NCBI GenBank assembly: GCA_017477855.1
Contig: JAFUUN010000062.1
Span: 1 to 40,708, forward strand
From: Rickettsiales bacterium
Lineage (GTDB): Bacteria > Pseudomonadota > Alphaproteobacteria > Rickettsiales > Deianiraeaceae
Direction of reading: 5' to 3'
Length of the DNA stretch: 40,708 nucleotides
The position numbers and the translations under genes were made by a program. Positions within the stretch are counted from its first letter, which is position 1. Every line of letters starts with the position of its first letter. Below are positions 25,775-33,529 of this stretch, one piece after another. The notes beneath the pieces are model-generated. The model ran no database searches. It was given only the letters and a program-made list of their open reading frames with translations, and was not told the origin of the DNA.

Positions 25775-26362
25775 TCAATACTTCCAAAAGCTATCAACAA
25801 ATCCGAGTTGATTTTTCATTTTGTTCAAAACAGATATACCACTTTCTTTTGTTGCATATGGTCCGACACGGACTTTACTGATACCGCCTTCATTCATAAC
25901 ATACACATTGTTGATGCCATTGGCTTTCAACTTTGCAACTTGCGACAATGCCACTTCTTCACGACTATAACACCCTGCTTGAATATAATATTGTCCTGCT
26001 GCTGGTGTATATGTTTGCTTGTTTGCTTGCGCCGCATTGTTGCTTGTCGTATAAGATGCCCTGGCTGGTGTGAAATATGTACTTACATTTTGCTTTGATG
26101 AAACCTGCTTACTTGTATCCAAGAGTTGACTTTCTGTTAATGTATTTCTTGACTTTTGGCTATTTTTAAATGACTGATTAACTGCTCTTTCCAAGTCAGC
26201 ATCACTCCTGAATTCATCGCTCACAGTTGGTGTTCTATTTGGAGCATAAAACCTGCTTGTTTGCCCACTATATCTTACACCAGCGTCTGGACCGCTTTGA
26301 CACGCACTGACGGCCGACAAAACCAATGATAAACAAAGAAATTTTCTAACTAACAGCTTCAT
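25775..26362 (-). CDS. SPOR-domain lipoprotein
   Basis: A signal peptide ends in lipobox L-S-A-V-S-A-C at Cys ~21, predicting a lipid-anchored protein. The middle ~90 residues are polar and disordered. The C-terminal ~70 residues form a SPOR domain (YYIQAGCYSREEVALSQVAK ... VRVGPYATKESGISVLNKMK), which binds denuded glycan strands at division septa. It resembles the tail of RlpA but lacks the DPBB lytic domain. It is divergently oriented from the esterase gene. Confidence 0.88.
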   Translation of the reverse strand: MKLLVRKFLCLSLVLSAVSACQSGPDAGVRYSGQTSRFYAPNRTPTVSDEFRSDADLERAVNQSFKNSQKSRNTLTESQLLDTSKQVSSKQNVSTYFTPARASYTTSNNAAQANKQTYTPAAGQYYIQAGCYSREEVALSQVAKLKANGINNVYVMNEGGISKVRVGPYATKESGISVLNKMKNQLGFVDSFWKY

Positions 26363-26416
26363 ACACTACTACTGTAAAACAGATTTTATTGATTGCAAGA
26401 GAAAAAATAATCAAGC

Positions 26417-26444
26417 TTGACAAATACGCATTCTGAACTAAAAT
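26417..26444 (+). promoter_or_regulatory. Promoter of the esterase gene
   Basis: TTGACA (26417-26422), a 16-bp spacer and TAAAAT (26439-26444). The predicted transcript would start around 26451, only ~7 nt before ATG 26458, giving a nearly leaderless mRNA. The same hexamers and spacing occur before the gene at 34649. Confidence 0.7.
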
Positions 26445-26457
26445 CTCCTGTATTTTG

Positions 26458-27096
26458 ATGGCATTTGATAAACCAAAAATGTTCGTTTTTTTGCATGGCT
26501 ACGATGCCACTGGCGAGGCCATGATGGTGCTGGACGCGCCGTTCCGCAAGCTTGCGCCAGAAGGCTCGCAGTTTTTTTACCCAAACGCGCCATTCAAAAC
26601 AGGTGGCGGCAAGGGCTACAACTGGTTCTCATTCGTGTTCGGCGACAACCCGTTTGACATCAACGAGGAATACATCTACCACAGCATGCAGCTGGCGATG
26701 CCGTATTTGAAAAACTACATCGGCAACCACATGGATAGGCAGCTTTTTAGCACGCACGACTTGGTGCTGGTCGGATTTTCACAGGGCGCTGGATTGGCTG
26801 TGCACGCAAGCATGCGCATGGGCGAACCAATCTGCGGAGCAATCAGCTTTTCCGGCGGGTTTGCAAATCCTCACAATGAGGCCAAAGGTGGCGATGTTCA
26901 AGACCAGAAATCGCCAGTTTGCTTTATTCATGGGGACAAAGACCCGATCTTGCCATATCAATTTTCCGTGCGTGGGAACAAGATTTTGCAGAACGCTGGC
27001 TTTGAAAGCGAGTGCCACATTTTGGAAGACACCAAGCACCTCATCACGCCAGAGGCCATTGACATTGCAGGTGATTTTTTGAAAAGGATAATTTAA
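26458..27096 (+). CDS. Alpha/beta-hydrolase, carboxylesterase/phospholipase family
   Basis: This small serine hydrolase of the acyl-protein-thioesterase/YpfH-like group hydrolyses carboxyl- or thioesters. The oxyanion-side FLHGYDATGE motif near residue 11 is followed by nucleophile S108 in VGFSQGAGLA, acid D162 in HGDKDPILP and base H194 in DTKHLITPEA, so the triad is complete. There is no signal peptide, so it is cytoplasmic. Its local G+C content is higher than its neighbours', which may reflect a different history. It has its own promoter. A palindromic repeat starts 22 bp after the stop. Confidence 0.9.
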   Translation: MAFDKPKMFVFLHGYDATGEAMMVLDAPFRKLAPEGSQFFYPNAPFKTGGGKGYNWFSFVFGDNPFDINEEYIYHSMQLAMPYLKNYIGNHMDRQLFSTHDLVLVGFSQGAGLAVHASMRMGEPICGAISFSGGFANPHNEAKGGDVQDQKSPVCFIHGDKDPILPYQFSVRGNKILQNAGFESECHILEDTKHLITPEAIDIAGDFLKRII

Positions 27097-27117
27097 TATA
27101 ACCAGCTATCAATTTAT

Positions 27118-27200
27118 GTTGCGCCGCCCGCGGCCACGCCCTCGCGGTTTGGCTCCCCCTCGTTCCTCGGCGGCCAAACTCGCTCCGCCCATGGCGCAAC
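27118..27200 (+). repeat. GC-rich palindromic element, copy 6
   Basis: Left arm with CGCGG in place of CGAGG. The right arm has drifted (CTCGCTCCGCCCATGGCGCAAC). The outer stem GTTGCGC/GCGCAAC and inner TTTGGC/GCCAAA are kept. It lies between convergent esterase and OMP copy 2. Confidence 0.88.
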
Positions 27201-27290
27201 AATAAAATTCAATAAGAAAAAATAGCAAAAAGAAAAGGCCAGCAGAAAATCTGCCGACCCTTATCAAATACTTCGTTATCAAAACGAGGA

Positions 27291-28088
27291 TTAGAACATA
27301 AATCCAAGTTTTGCAGCAAATGTGTGGTGCTTCATTGTTATACCACCGAACTTTGCCAATGTTGAGTATCTCCACTCACCACCGATCATTACATTCTCAT
27401 TGACGATTGCTTCCAAACCAGCACCAACTGTCATACCAAAGCGTCTTGTTTTTTCTGTTTTGCCTTCGTCTTTTTCGCTAACTGTTGCAAGGTTACCACC
27501 GAACAATCCGTATGGTTGAAGTGCAAAGCTTTCACAGAGGTTAAATTTAAGACCTGCTTTCAATGCTAAGTAACCCCATTCACTGTATGAAATTTTGTCA
27601 CCTTCTGCAACACTTCCCATGATTTTGTTGTGGATTGGTAATCTACCCTCACCAACGATACCAACAAATGGGTGAACTGCATTAGATGCTCTGAAATACC
27701 AGTTGTAACCAAGTGTCAATGACAACGAATGATTATATGAGTTTGCATTTTTGTCACCTTCTGCAACTGCTGCGTCAACCATTTTCTCAACTGCGCCTTC
27801 GTAGATTTGTGCTTCGTAGCCAATCATTCCGTAAGCTTTACCGTAGACACCGCTTTCTTCTTTGTAAGAAGATTTCTTTGTTGTAACGGTAACAGGAGTT
27901 TTAACTCTAACTTCCTCTTTTACAACTCTTGTAGGTCTTTTCATTTTTGATTTATTGTTGTCCCAGTTAATGACAATCCTGTCACTTTGCTTGTGAACAG
28001 TTTTTGTTGGAGCGGCTTTTGCCTTATCTGCCATAGCAGGAGCCAAAGCTAATGCCAAAGAAACACATGATAATAAAGTTTTTTTCAT
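27291..28088 (-). CDS. Outer-membrane beta-barrel protein (copy 2)
   Basis: The signal peptide MKKTLLSCVSLALALAPAMA is followed by a basic, proline/threonine-rich linker of ~60 residues and a barrel of about 180 residues ending in K-L-G-F-M-F. The barrel strands share HPFVGIVGEGRLPIHNK and LQPYGLFGG with the gene at 16414-17100, so the two are paralogues differing mainly by this Lys-rich periplasmic linker. It probably has eight strands, porin-like or adhesin-like. A TTGACA lies ~55 bp upstream on the minus strand. The function is not identifiable beyond surface exposure. Confidence 0.87.
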   Translation of the reverse strand: MKKTLLSCVSLALALAPAMADKAKAAPTKTVHKQSDRIVINWDNNKSKMKRPTRVVKEEVRVKTPVTVTTKKSSYKEESGVYGKAYGMIGYEAQIYEGAVEKMVDAAVAEGDKNANSYNHSLSLTLGYNWYFRASNAVHPFVGIVGEGRLPIHNKIMGSVAEGDKISYSEWGYLALKAGLKFNLCESFALQPYGLFGGNLATVSEKDEGKTEKTRRFGMTVGAGLEAIVNENVMIGGEWRYSTLAKFGGITMKHHTFAAKLGFMF

Positions 28089-28136
28089 AGAAAAAATTTT
28101 TTAACAATGCGCTTGAAAAAAGACAAAAAATAATTG

Positions 28137-28712
28137 TCAAGAATTTTTTTTTGCTCTTTCAACGTATTCCATGGTTGTGGTTGAGACAACAATGTCCTCG
28201 CCTGCATCCATGAAGTCAGGTATATTAATGGTAAGACCATTTGTCAATAGCGCTGGTTTGAATGATGCTTTGACTGTTTGTCCTTTGATATATGGTTGGG
28301 TCTCAGCTATTGTGCAGACAACATTTTGTGGCAAAGTCGCAGAAATTATCTCACCATCTGCATAGTCAATCATAAGCTCCATGTTTTCCTGCAAGAATTC
28401 TACTGGTCCAGAAAGCATTGTGGCTGGAAGAGAAAATTGCTCATAGCTCTCCAAGTCCATGAATTCCAAGTCATTGCCATTTTTGTATAAATATTGCGCC
28501 GCCTTGCTCTCATACATCACCTTATCAACTGTTTGATCACTACGAAAGCGGTCATTCAACTTTGTTCCTGTTTTGATGTCTTTCAATTCCGCCTGTATAA
28601 ATGCGCCCCCCTTGCCCGGTTTGACATGTTCTGTCTTAACCACGCGATACATTGAGTTTTTATATCTTATCAAATTTCCAACTTTGAGTTCTATTGCACT
28701 AACATTTGCCAT
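28137..28712 (-). CDS. efp: Elongation factor P
   Basis: EF-P relieves ribosome stalling at polyproline. The KOW-like N domain carries K34 in HVKPGKGGAF, the site modified by EpmA-type enzymes or left bare in some bacteria. OB domains II-III follow, and the length of 191 aa is normal. The modification genes are not in the window. A TTGACA lies at 28752-28747 on the minus strand. A palindromic repeat sits upstream, between efp and a divergent lipoprotein gene. Confidence 0.97.
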   Translation of the reverse strand: MANVSAIELKVGNLIRYKNSMYRVVKTEHVKPGKGGAFIQAELKDIKTGTKLNDRFRSDQTVDKVMYESKAAQYLYKNGNDLEFMDLESYEQFSLPATMLSGPVEFLQENMELMIDYADGEIISATLPQNVVCTIAETQPYIKGQTVKASFKPALLTNGLTINIPDFMDAGEDIVVSTTTMEYVERAKKNS

Positions 28713-28776
28713 AAGTTTTGTTCCACTGATTGATAAGAAATGTAATTGTCAAGCAAGCAATAAATTGAATTTTAGT

Positions 28777-28886
28777 GTTGCGCTGCCCGAGGCCACGCCC
28801 TCGCCGTTTGGCTGCGCCTCGCTCCATCCGCCCTCGCTGCGCTCGGGCTCCGCTCGTCGGCCAAACGCGCTCCGCGCCAGCGCAAC
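28777..28886 (+). repeat. GC-rich palindromic element, copy 7 (long form)
   Basis: At 110 bp this is one of the longest copies. Both arms and outer stem are conserved, as is inner TTTGGC/GCCAAA. The expanded centre contains a second palindrome (CCCTCGCTGCGCTCGGG). It lies between divergent efp and the lipoprotein at 28940. Confidence 0.9.
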
Positions 28887-28939
28887 AATTTTTATATTGC
28901 ATTTAAAAAATCTTACTAACAAGAGATGCTATATTTTTT

Positions 28940-29779
28940 ATGGTCATCCAAATAAGGAATTATTTTTTAAAGACACTATTTTGTGTATATCTATATTGTT
29001 TGAGTTCTTGCACCAATCATCACAATCAAAAAATGCAGACACTTACAACAAACAAGACAATTCTAAATATAAATCAAAAGCTTGAAGAAGGAACAATAAC
29101 ATTTGATGATATTTTTAGAGCAGATTATGGTGAATATGCAGACAAGGATGCCAACAGCAGAGAAGTTTTGGACACTCTGGTTGAAAAGACAAAAAAACAT
29201 TCAACAAAAAGCAACAATAAGGAAATTGTAAAGATTGACTTTGATAAGTTAATAAATAAACACATGGACGAATTGGTTGCAATCATTCTGGATAAGGACA
29301 ATTTGAAATATCATCTTTACGGTGCAGACGAGGACAGGTGGTTAAAAGAAGATCCAAATTTGCATGCTCCATTGAATTATTACCAGCAACAAGTATTACT
29401 TGAAGCAAAGAAGGAGACGTTGGTTAGGTTAAGCAATGAAATTGTCAGGACAATAGCAGAAACTGAAAAAGATTATGTCATCAATTTTGGTATTTTGTGG
29501 ACTGCATACGGTAATGGCAACCAGTTAGATGAATGCTTTGCAATGACTGAAGAATATATCAAAGAGATGAAAGCAGTCGTTGACAAAAAGCAACCACTTA
29601 CAGAAAATCAGAAGAGCACACTCAGAGCAGTTATGGCAATGGAAAAATTTGAAGATATTATCACAAATAGCTTTATGGATATTATTGTGAAACATTGCGT
29701 TCTGAAAAAAAGCCGCATTGTCTGTGCTGCCGCAAGGAAGGTCTACGAGCAAGACATGAAAAATCAAGCAAAAAAGTAA
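28940..29779 (+). CDS. Lipoprotein of unknown function
   Basis: The N-terminal hydrophobic stretch ends in C-L-S-S-C (Cys ~24), a lipobox, so this is probably a lipid-anchored protein. The remaining ~255 residues are predicted mostly helical and charged (for example LLEAKKETLVRLSNEIVRTI and EEYIKEMKAVVDKK), with no family recognised. Two cysteines near the end (HCVLKKSRIVCAAARK) could form a disulfide in the periplasm. It is followed after 6 bp by a degenerate repeat and then the rpsF operon, with which it may not be co-transcribed. Confidence 0.75.
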   Translation: MVIQIRNYFLKTLFCVYLYCLSSCTNHHNQKMQTLTTNKTILNINQKLEEGTITFDDIFRADYGEYADKDANSREVLDTLVEKTKKHSTKSNNKEIVKIDFDKLINKHMDELVAIILDKDNLKYHLYGADEDRWLKEDPNLHAPLNYYQQQVLLEAKKETLVRLSNEIVRTIAETEKDYVINFGILWTAYGNGNQLDECFAMTEEYIKEMKAVVDKKQPLTENQKSTLRAVMAMEKFEDIITNSFMDIIVKHCVLKKSRIVCAAARKVYEQDMKNQAKK

Positions 29780-29784
29780 GATAT

Positions 29785-29866
29785 ATTGCGCCGCCCGCGG
29801 CCACGCCCTCGCGGTTTGTATTTTGTTCATCATTTATGTTCCTTGCACAAACACGATCGCTCTGCA
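29785..29866 (+). repeat. GC-rich palindromic element, copy 8 (degenerate)
   Basis: The left arm is intact (ATTGCGCCGCCC, CGCGGCCACGCCCTCGC). The inner stem is TTTGT/ACAAA, but the right arm has decayed to ACACGATCGCTCTGCA, so the outer stem is largely lost. The central segment is AT-rich. It looks like an old, decaying copy between the lipoprotein and rpsF. Confidence 0.8.
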
Positions 29867-29931
29867 AAAAAAACACTGTTTTAACAATAAAACATACACA
29901 GTAAAAAATAATCCTTGCAAATAAAAAAATG

Positions 29932-29946
29932 TCTTCCACTGGAAGA
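29932..29946 (+). promoter_or_regulatory. Small hairpin just upstream of rpsF
   Basis: TCTTCC-ACT-GGAAGA forms a 6-bp stem with a 3-nt loop, 8 bp before the rpsF ATG. It could be a minimal S6:S18-responsive leader, but the conserved motif is not evident. Confidence 0.3.
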
Positions 29947-29954
29947 TTTAAATT

Positions 29955-30362
29955 ATGATAAGAAATTATGAATTAACCTTGCTTGCGCGCCAGGATGCAT
30001 CTGATGAGGACATCAAAATGGCCTTGCAAACACTACGAGATATTATTTTATCAAACAACAGCTCCATTTTGTATGCTGAATACTGGGGTTTGCGTCAGTT
30101 GGAATACCAAATCAACAAGAACGATGCCGCACATTTCTACTTCATCCAGTTCAAGTCAGATATTGAAACGAACAAGCTGATAGAAGAAAAACTCTCCACA
30201 AGCGAGATTTTCATAAGATATTTACTCGTCAAGGCCGATGAGGATGGAATAAAATCAAAGAGCGCAAACGCTGTTGTAGAGGGAGACCAAAGCGAGGACG
30301 GCCTAACTATTGACAAGCGCTATTTGAATGTGCTGAAAAATGTATTTAATTTGAATTCGTAA
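29955..30362 (+). CDS. rpsF: 30S ribosomal protein S6
   Basis: S6 binds S18 on the 30S platform. The family pattern RNYELTLLARQDASDED at the start and YWGLRQLEYQINKNDAAHFY in the middle is clear, with an RYLLVKADEDG strand. The C-terminal tail of ~35 residues is longer than in E. coli and not acidic-repeat rich. It begins the operon rpsF-rpsR-rplI-dusB; rpsR starts one base after its TAA. Confidence 0.97.
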   Translation: MIRNYELTLLARQDASDEDIKMALQTLRDIILSNNSSILYAEYWGLRQLEYQINKNDAAHFYFIQFKSDIETNKLIEEKLSTSEIFIRYLLVKADEDGIKSKSANAVVEGDQSEDGLTIDKRYLNVLKNVFNLNS

Positions 30363-30363
30363 T

Positions 30364-30735
30364 ATGGCAGGTATTAAAAGTCAAACATTAAGAGCAACAC
30401 AGAGCACCGACGACAGTATGGTTAATGCTATGTCTGGTGACATTTCATATGAGGACTTGGCAAAGGTTGAGGGCATTTCAACAATCGCCTTGAAAGTTAA
30501 AAAAGATGCATCGTCGTCATTCTTCAAGAAGTCAACAAATTGTCCGCTCAGCAAAGTTGAGGATAAGTATATTTCATACAAAAATGTCAAGTTGCTGCGC
30601 AGATTTATTAGCCCACGCGGAAAAATTGTGGCCGTTCGCAACTCAAATGTCCAGAGCAGAAAAAAACAAGTTGCGCTCCGCCAAGCAATCTTGCGTGCAA
30701 GGTTTTTAGGGCTCTTGCCTTACGTAAAATATTAG
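30364..30735 (+). CDS. rpsR: 30S ribosomal protein S18 with N-terminal extension
   Basis: The S18 core from about residue 52 (FFKKSTNCPLS...DKYISYKNVKLLRRF ... RQAILRARFLGLLPYVKY) aligns with the whole 75-aa E. coli protein. An extra ~50 residues precede it (MAGIKSQTLRATQSTDD ... YEDLAKVEGISTIALKVKK), absent from ordinary S18. The ATG at 30364 follows the rpsF stop directly, and no internal ATG sits close to the core, so the extension appears to be translated. It lies between rpsF and rplI as expected. The core identification is firm. Confidence 0.95.
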   Translation: MAGIKSQTLRATQSTDDSMVNAMSGDISYEDLAKVEGISTIALKVKKDASSSFFKKSTNCPLSKVEDKYISYKNVKLLRRFISPRGKIVAVRNSNVQSRKKQVALRQAILRARFLGLLPYVKY

Positions 30736-30751
30736 TTTTTGATGTGAAGAT

Positions 30752-31399
30752 ATGAAAATTATTTTGAACCGTGATTTAAAAAATGTTGGAAAAGTTGGTG
30801 AGGTCTGCAATGTTTCTAATGGCTACGGAAGGAATTTCTTGTTACCAAAAGGATATGCTGTGGTTGCTACAAAAGCCAATATCGCACAAATTGAAAGCAA
30901 GCTCGCAGAGTTAAAAGAAAAGAATGCACAAGCAGAAAAAGACGCTTCTGTTGTTGCAGAATTATTGAACAAGGAAGTGTTCAATACAGTCCGCCAGGCA
31001 GCCGATGACAATACTATTTACGGCTCAATCAGAACAAAAGATGTCTACAACTTAATCAAGGCATGTTTATCCGCAAACAACAGTAGTTTTGACTTTGACA
31101 TCGGAGGCATCAACATTGCAACACCAATCAAAGCATTGGGACAATATGTCATTCCTGTGTGTTTGTTCGGAGATGTCGTTGCAAGCGTCCGCTTGAACGT
31201 TTGCCGTAACCAGAGCGATTTTGAAAGTGACACCGCTGCATTTGATAAAAAGATGCAACAGGCCTTGGCAGTAGCAGAAAAGAAAAACGCTGAAAAGGTT
31301 GAAGCAAAAGAGGAGAAAAAAGAGGAAGTCAAGGAAGAACAACCAAAGGAAGAGGCTAAAACAGAAGTTGCGGAAAGCACAGAGAGTTCAGACAAATGA
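30752..31399 (+). CDS. rplI: 50S ribosomal protein L9
   Basis: L9 reaches from the L1 stalk base and limits frameshifting. The N domain (MKIILNRDLKNVGKVGEVC, NGYGRNFLLPKGYAV) and the connecting helix are canonical, and a C domain follows. After residue ~150 there is a long charged tail of E/K repeats (EAKEEKKEEVKEEQPKEEAK), as seen in many alphaproteobacterial L9 proteins. It ends in ATGA, overlapping the dusB start by 4 bp. Confidence 0.97.
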   Translation: MKIILNRDLKNVGKVGEVCNVSNGYGRNFLLPKGYAVVATKANIAQIESKLAELKEKNAQAEKDASVVAELLNKEVFNTVRQAADDNTIYGSIRTKDVYNLIKACLSANNSSFDFDIGGINIATPIKALGQYVIPVCLFGDVVASVRLNVCRNQSDFESDTAAFDKKMQQALAVAEKKNAEKVEAKEEKKEEVKEEQPKEEAKTEVAESTESSDK

Positions 31400-32370
31400 A
31401 ATCAATAACTGTTGGGAAATTTGTCTTTGACTATCCAATTTTTCCTGCTCCGATGTGTGGTGTGATGGATGCACCATTTCGTGCAATGCTTTTGAAGTTT
31501 GGGACGCCACTTCTTTACAGTGAGATGATCGCATCTCATGCAACTATTTTAACATGCAGAAAAGACTATATCAAACATGCAACTAAGAAAGAAACCGACA
31601 AAGTACCATTCGTAATTCAAATTGCAGGTTGTTCACCGGAAGTTATGAGCGCCGCCGTTTTAGTAGCTGCCGATCGTGGCGCAGACATTGTTGACATGAA
31701 CTTTGGCTGTCCTGTGAAAAAAATTGTCAATAGCTACGCTGGCTCAGCACTCATGAAGGATGAAAAACTGGCTGAGCAAATCATCAGTGCAGTGGCTAAA
31801 ACAGCCAACAAAATCAATATGCCGTTGACAATCAAAATGCGCATGGGATGGGATACCGATCACTTGAACGCACCAATCATCGCCAAGCTGGCAGAGGACA
31901 ACGGCGTACAAACGGTTACCATACACTGTCGCACACGAAGCCAAATGTATAGTGGCGCAGCAGATTGGAAGTTCGCCAAAAAGTTGAAGTCCACACTAAA
32001 AATACCAGTCATTGTAAATGGAGACATCAACTACGGCAATCTCGGCGATGCACTTGCCGTTTCCTCAGCGGACGGCGCAATGATCGGCCGTGCGCTATAT
32101 GGTAAACCGTGGCTGATTGCTGATTGCATCGCCAAAATGCAGGGGCAAAAAAACAGTGCTAAGCCAGTCAACATATGGAGCGAGTGCATCAAGGAACATC
32201 TTGAACGTATTTTTGATTTTTATCCACCACAAAATGCTGTTGGGTTTGCTATCAAAAACCTGTATTTTTACAGCAAAGACATGGCAGGAGGGGCAAATTT
32301 TCGGGCTAAAATCTCGCAGGCAAAGGACAAAACAACAATTTTGCAAGTGGCAGAGGATTTTTTCAAGTAA
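31396..32370 (+). CDS. dusB: tRNA-dihydrouridine synthase
   Basis: This is an FMN-dependent enzyme reducing uridine in tRNA D-loops. The TIM-barrel motifs are visible: PAPMCGVMDAPFR near the start, DMNFGCPVKKIVNSYAGSAL with catalytic Cys, KMRMGWD, VTIHCRTRSQMYSGAADW, and VNGDINYGNL followed by MIGRALYGKPWL. It fits DusB by this layout. It overlaps rplI by 4 bp, so translation is coupled, and converges on the EF-hand gene with an 8-bp overlap. Confidence 0.93.
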   Translation: MKSITVGKFVFDYPIFPAPMCGVMDAPFRAMLLKFGTPLLYSEMIASHATILTCRKDYIKHATKKETDKVPFVIQIAGCSPEVMSAAVLVAADRGADIVDMNFGCPVKKIVNSYAGSALMKDEKLAEQIISAVAKTANKINMPLTIKMRMGWDTDHLNAPIIAKLAEDNGVQTVTIHCRTRSQMYSGAADWKFAKKLKSTLKIPVIVNGDINYGNLGDALAVSSADGAMIGRALYGKPWLIADCIAKMQGQKNSAKPVNIWSECIKEHLERIFDFYPPQNAVGFAIKNLYFYSKDMAGGANFRAKISQAKDKTTILQVAEDFFK

Positions 32371-32824
32371 TTTGTTGTGTCTTAGCGCCCGACTCCAAAT
32401 TTATTCCAGCATTGCCATTATTATTGTCCTTCTGTTGCATTTCATAAAACTTTTGTTCTTCTTCTTTTCGTTTCTTAGCATTACGGTTTGAAAAGTAAGC
32501 CGCCAAGCCAATTACAAGACCTATTACGGCAATACATCCAACAACAATAGCAATAATGGTACCAGTGCTAAGTTCTCCTCCTTCAACACCAAAGCCTTTA
32601 TGTAATTCTGTTTTATCAATGCTACCATTTTTATCTGTATCGAAACTGTCAAATGTTTCGGCATCTAAAACTATTGTTTTTGTTATGCCACCATCTACGC
32701 TTTCCGAAGTAGACATAGCCCCGTTCCCTAGCTCTTCTTTGGTTAAAAGACCATCATCGTTTTTATCATACAAATTAAAACCTGTATTAAGAGCCCATCG
32801 TGTGAAGCCATCAAACCATCCCAT
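32363..32824 (-). CDS. EF-hand protein with single transmembrane segment
   Basis: Two canonical calcium loops are present: DKNDDGLLTKEE (20-31) and DTDKNGSIDKTE (62-73). The acid or Asp/Asn ligands sit at positions 1, 3, 5 and 12. Residues ~88-110 form one hydrophobic helix (IIAIVVGCIAVIGLVIGLAA) followed by N-R-N-A-K-K-R-K. By the positive-inside rule the EF-hands face the periplasm and the polar tail (EEEQKFYEMQQ...) faces the cytoplasm. No signal peptide precedes them. The family is otherwise unrecognised. It could be a calcium sensor or a membrane-tethered binding protein. Confidence 0.82.
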   Translation of the reverse strand: MGWFDGFTRWALNTGFNLYDKNDDGLLTKEELGNGAMSTSESVDGGITKTIVLDAETFDSFDTDKNGSIDKTELHKGFGVEGGELSTGTIIAIVVGCIAVIGLVIGLAAYFSNRNAKKRKEEEQKFYEMQQKDNNNGNAGINLESGAKTQQIT

Positions 32825-32880
32825 ATTGATATTATAAGTAAAAAATTTTTATTTGTCATTTTAAATTATCTAATAATTTT

Positions 32881-32936
32881 GTTGCGTTGCCCGAGGTCAC
32901 GCCATCGCGGTTTGTATTTCACTCCGCTCCGCGCAA
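32881..32936 (+). repeat. GC-rich palindromic element, copy 9 (truncated)
   Basis: The left arm GTTGCG-TGCCCGAGGTCACGCC has a few substitutions. The centre is shortened and the right end reads CTCCGCTCCGCGCAA, so only part of the hairpin is left (56 bp). The surrounding 32825-33020 region otherwise holds a promoter. Confidence 0.8.
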
Positions 32937-32976
32937 TGTTTATTTTTTAACCAAAAAACTTATAGCATAGTAAAAA

Positions 32977-33005
32977 TTGACAAATTGCATTAAATGCACT
33001 ATAAC
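32977..33005 (+). promoter_or_regulatory. Strong promoter with palindromic spacer
   Basis: TTGACA (32977-32982), a 17-bp spacer and TATAAC (33000-33005). Within the spacer lies a perfect 13-nt palindrome TGCATTAAATGCA (32986-32998), which could be bound by a repressor between the two hexamers. Transcription would start near 33012, just before the ATG at 33028. Confidence 0.65.
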
Positions 33006-33027
33006 GTAACAGTTTTAAAGATCATGT

Positions 33028-33529
33028 ATGAGTGGCAGTGGTATAAAGTTGGATAACAACAAAAATCAATTAAAAAGAATCAAGTAGTGAATCAGAGCAT
33101 GAGTATTCTCCTGAAGAAATGATAAAAGTATGCTTAAAATACGATTTGGCTGAAGATAAGGCAGTAGACGATCTATTTAAAACGTCCAAGAGGAATATCT
33201 TAAAAAAGAATGACACAAAGCTAAAACGGAAAGACCTCAAGCCAAAAAACATCAAAAACATTATAAAAGCACTTAACAAAGGCAGTTCATTATATGATAA
33301 AAAGAAACTTAAAACCATTGAAAACATTTATCTTAAAAAGAAATTTGGAATTTCCTCTTCTTCCCAACAACAAGCTCCCCTTCATTCTCAACAGAAAAAT
33401 TCTTATCAACCGTCTCACCATCAAAACGCACGCCGCGGTTGTCAAGCAAACGCCGAGCCTCGCTCTTTGAAGAACACAAACCGTTTTCAACCAGGACATC
33501 AACGATGTTTTTGCCTTGACGGCATGTAA
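33028..33529 (+). pseudogene. Frameshifted Lys-rich protein gene overlapping tyrS
   Basis: The ATG at 33028 opens a short frame (MSGSGIKLDNNKNQLKRIK) that stops at once. One base of shift, at a five-A run (33072-33076), joins it smoothly to a long frame (ESSSESEHEYSPEEMIKVCL...). With four A instead of five it would read straight through. The continued protein is Lys-rich (LKRKDLKPKNIKNIIKALNK), with no family recognised. Its last ~65 codons run antisense through the conserved end of tyrS and look meaningless, so the original 3' end may be lost. It may be a decayed gene, a slippage-controlled gene or a sequencing error. Confidence 0.45.
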
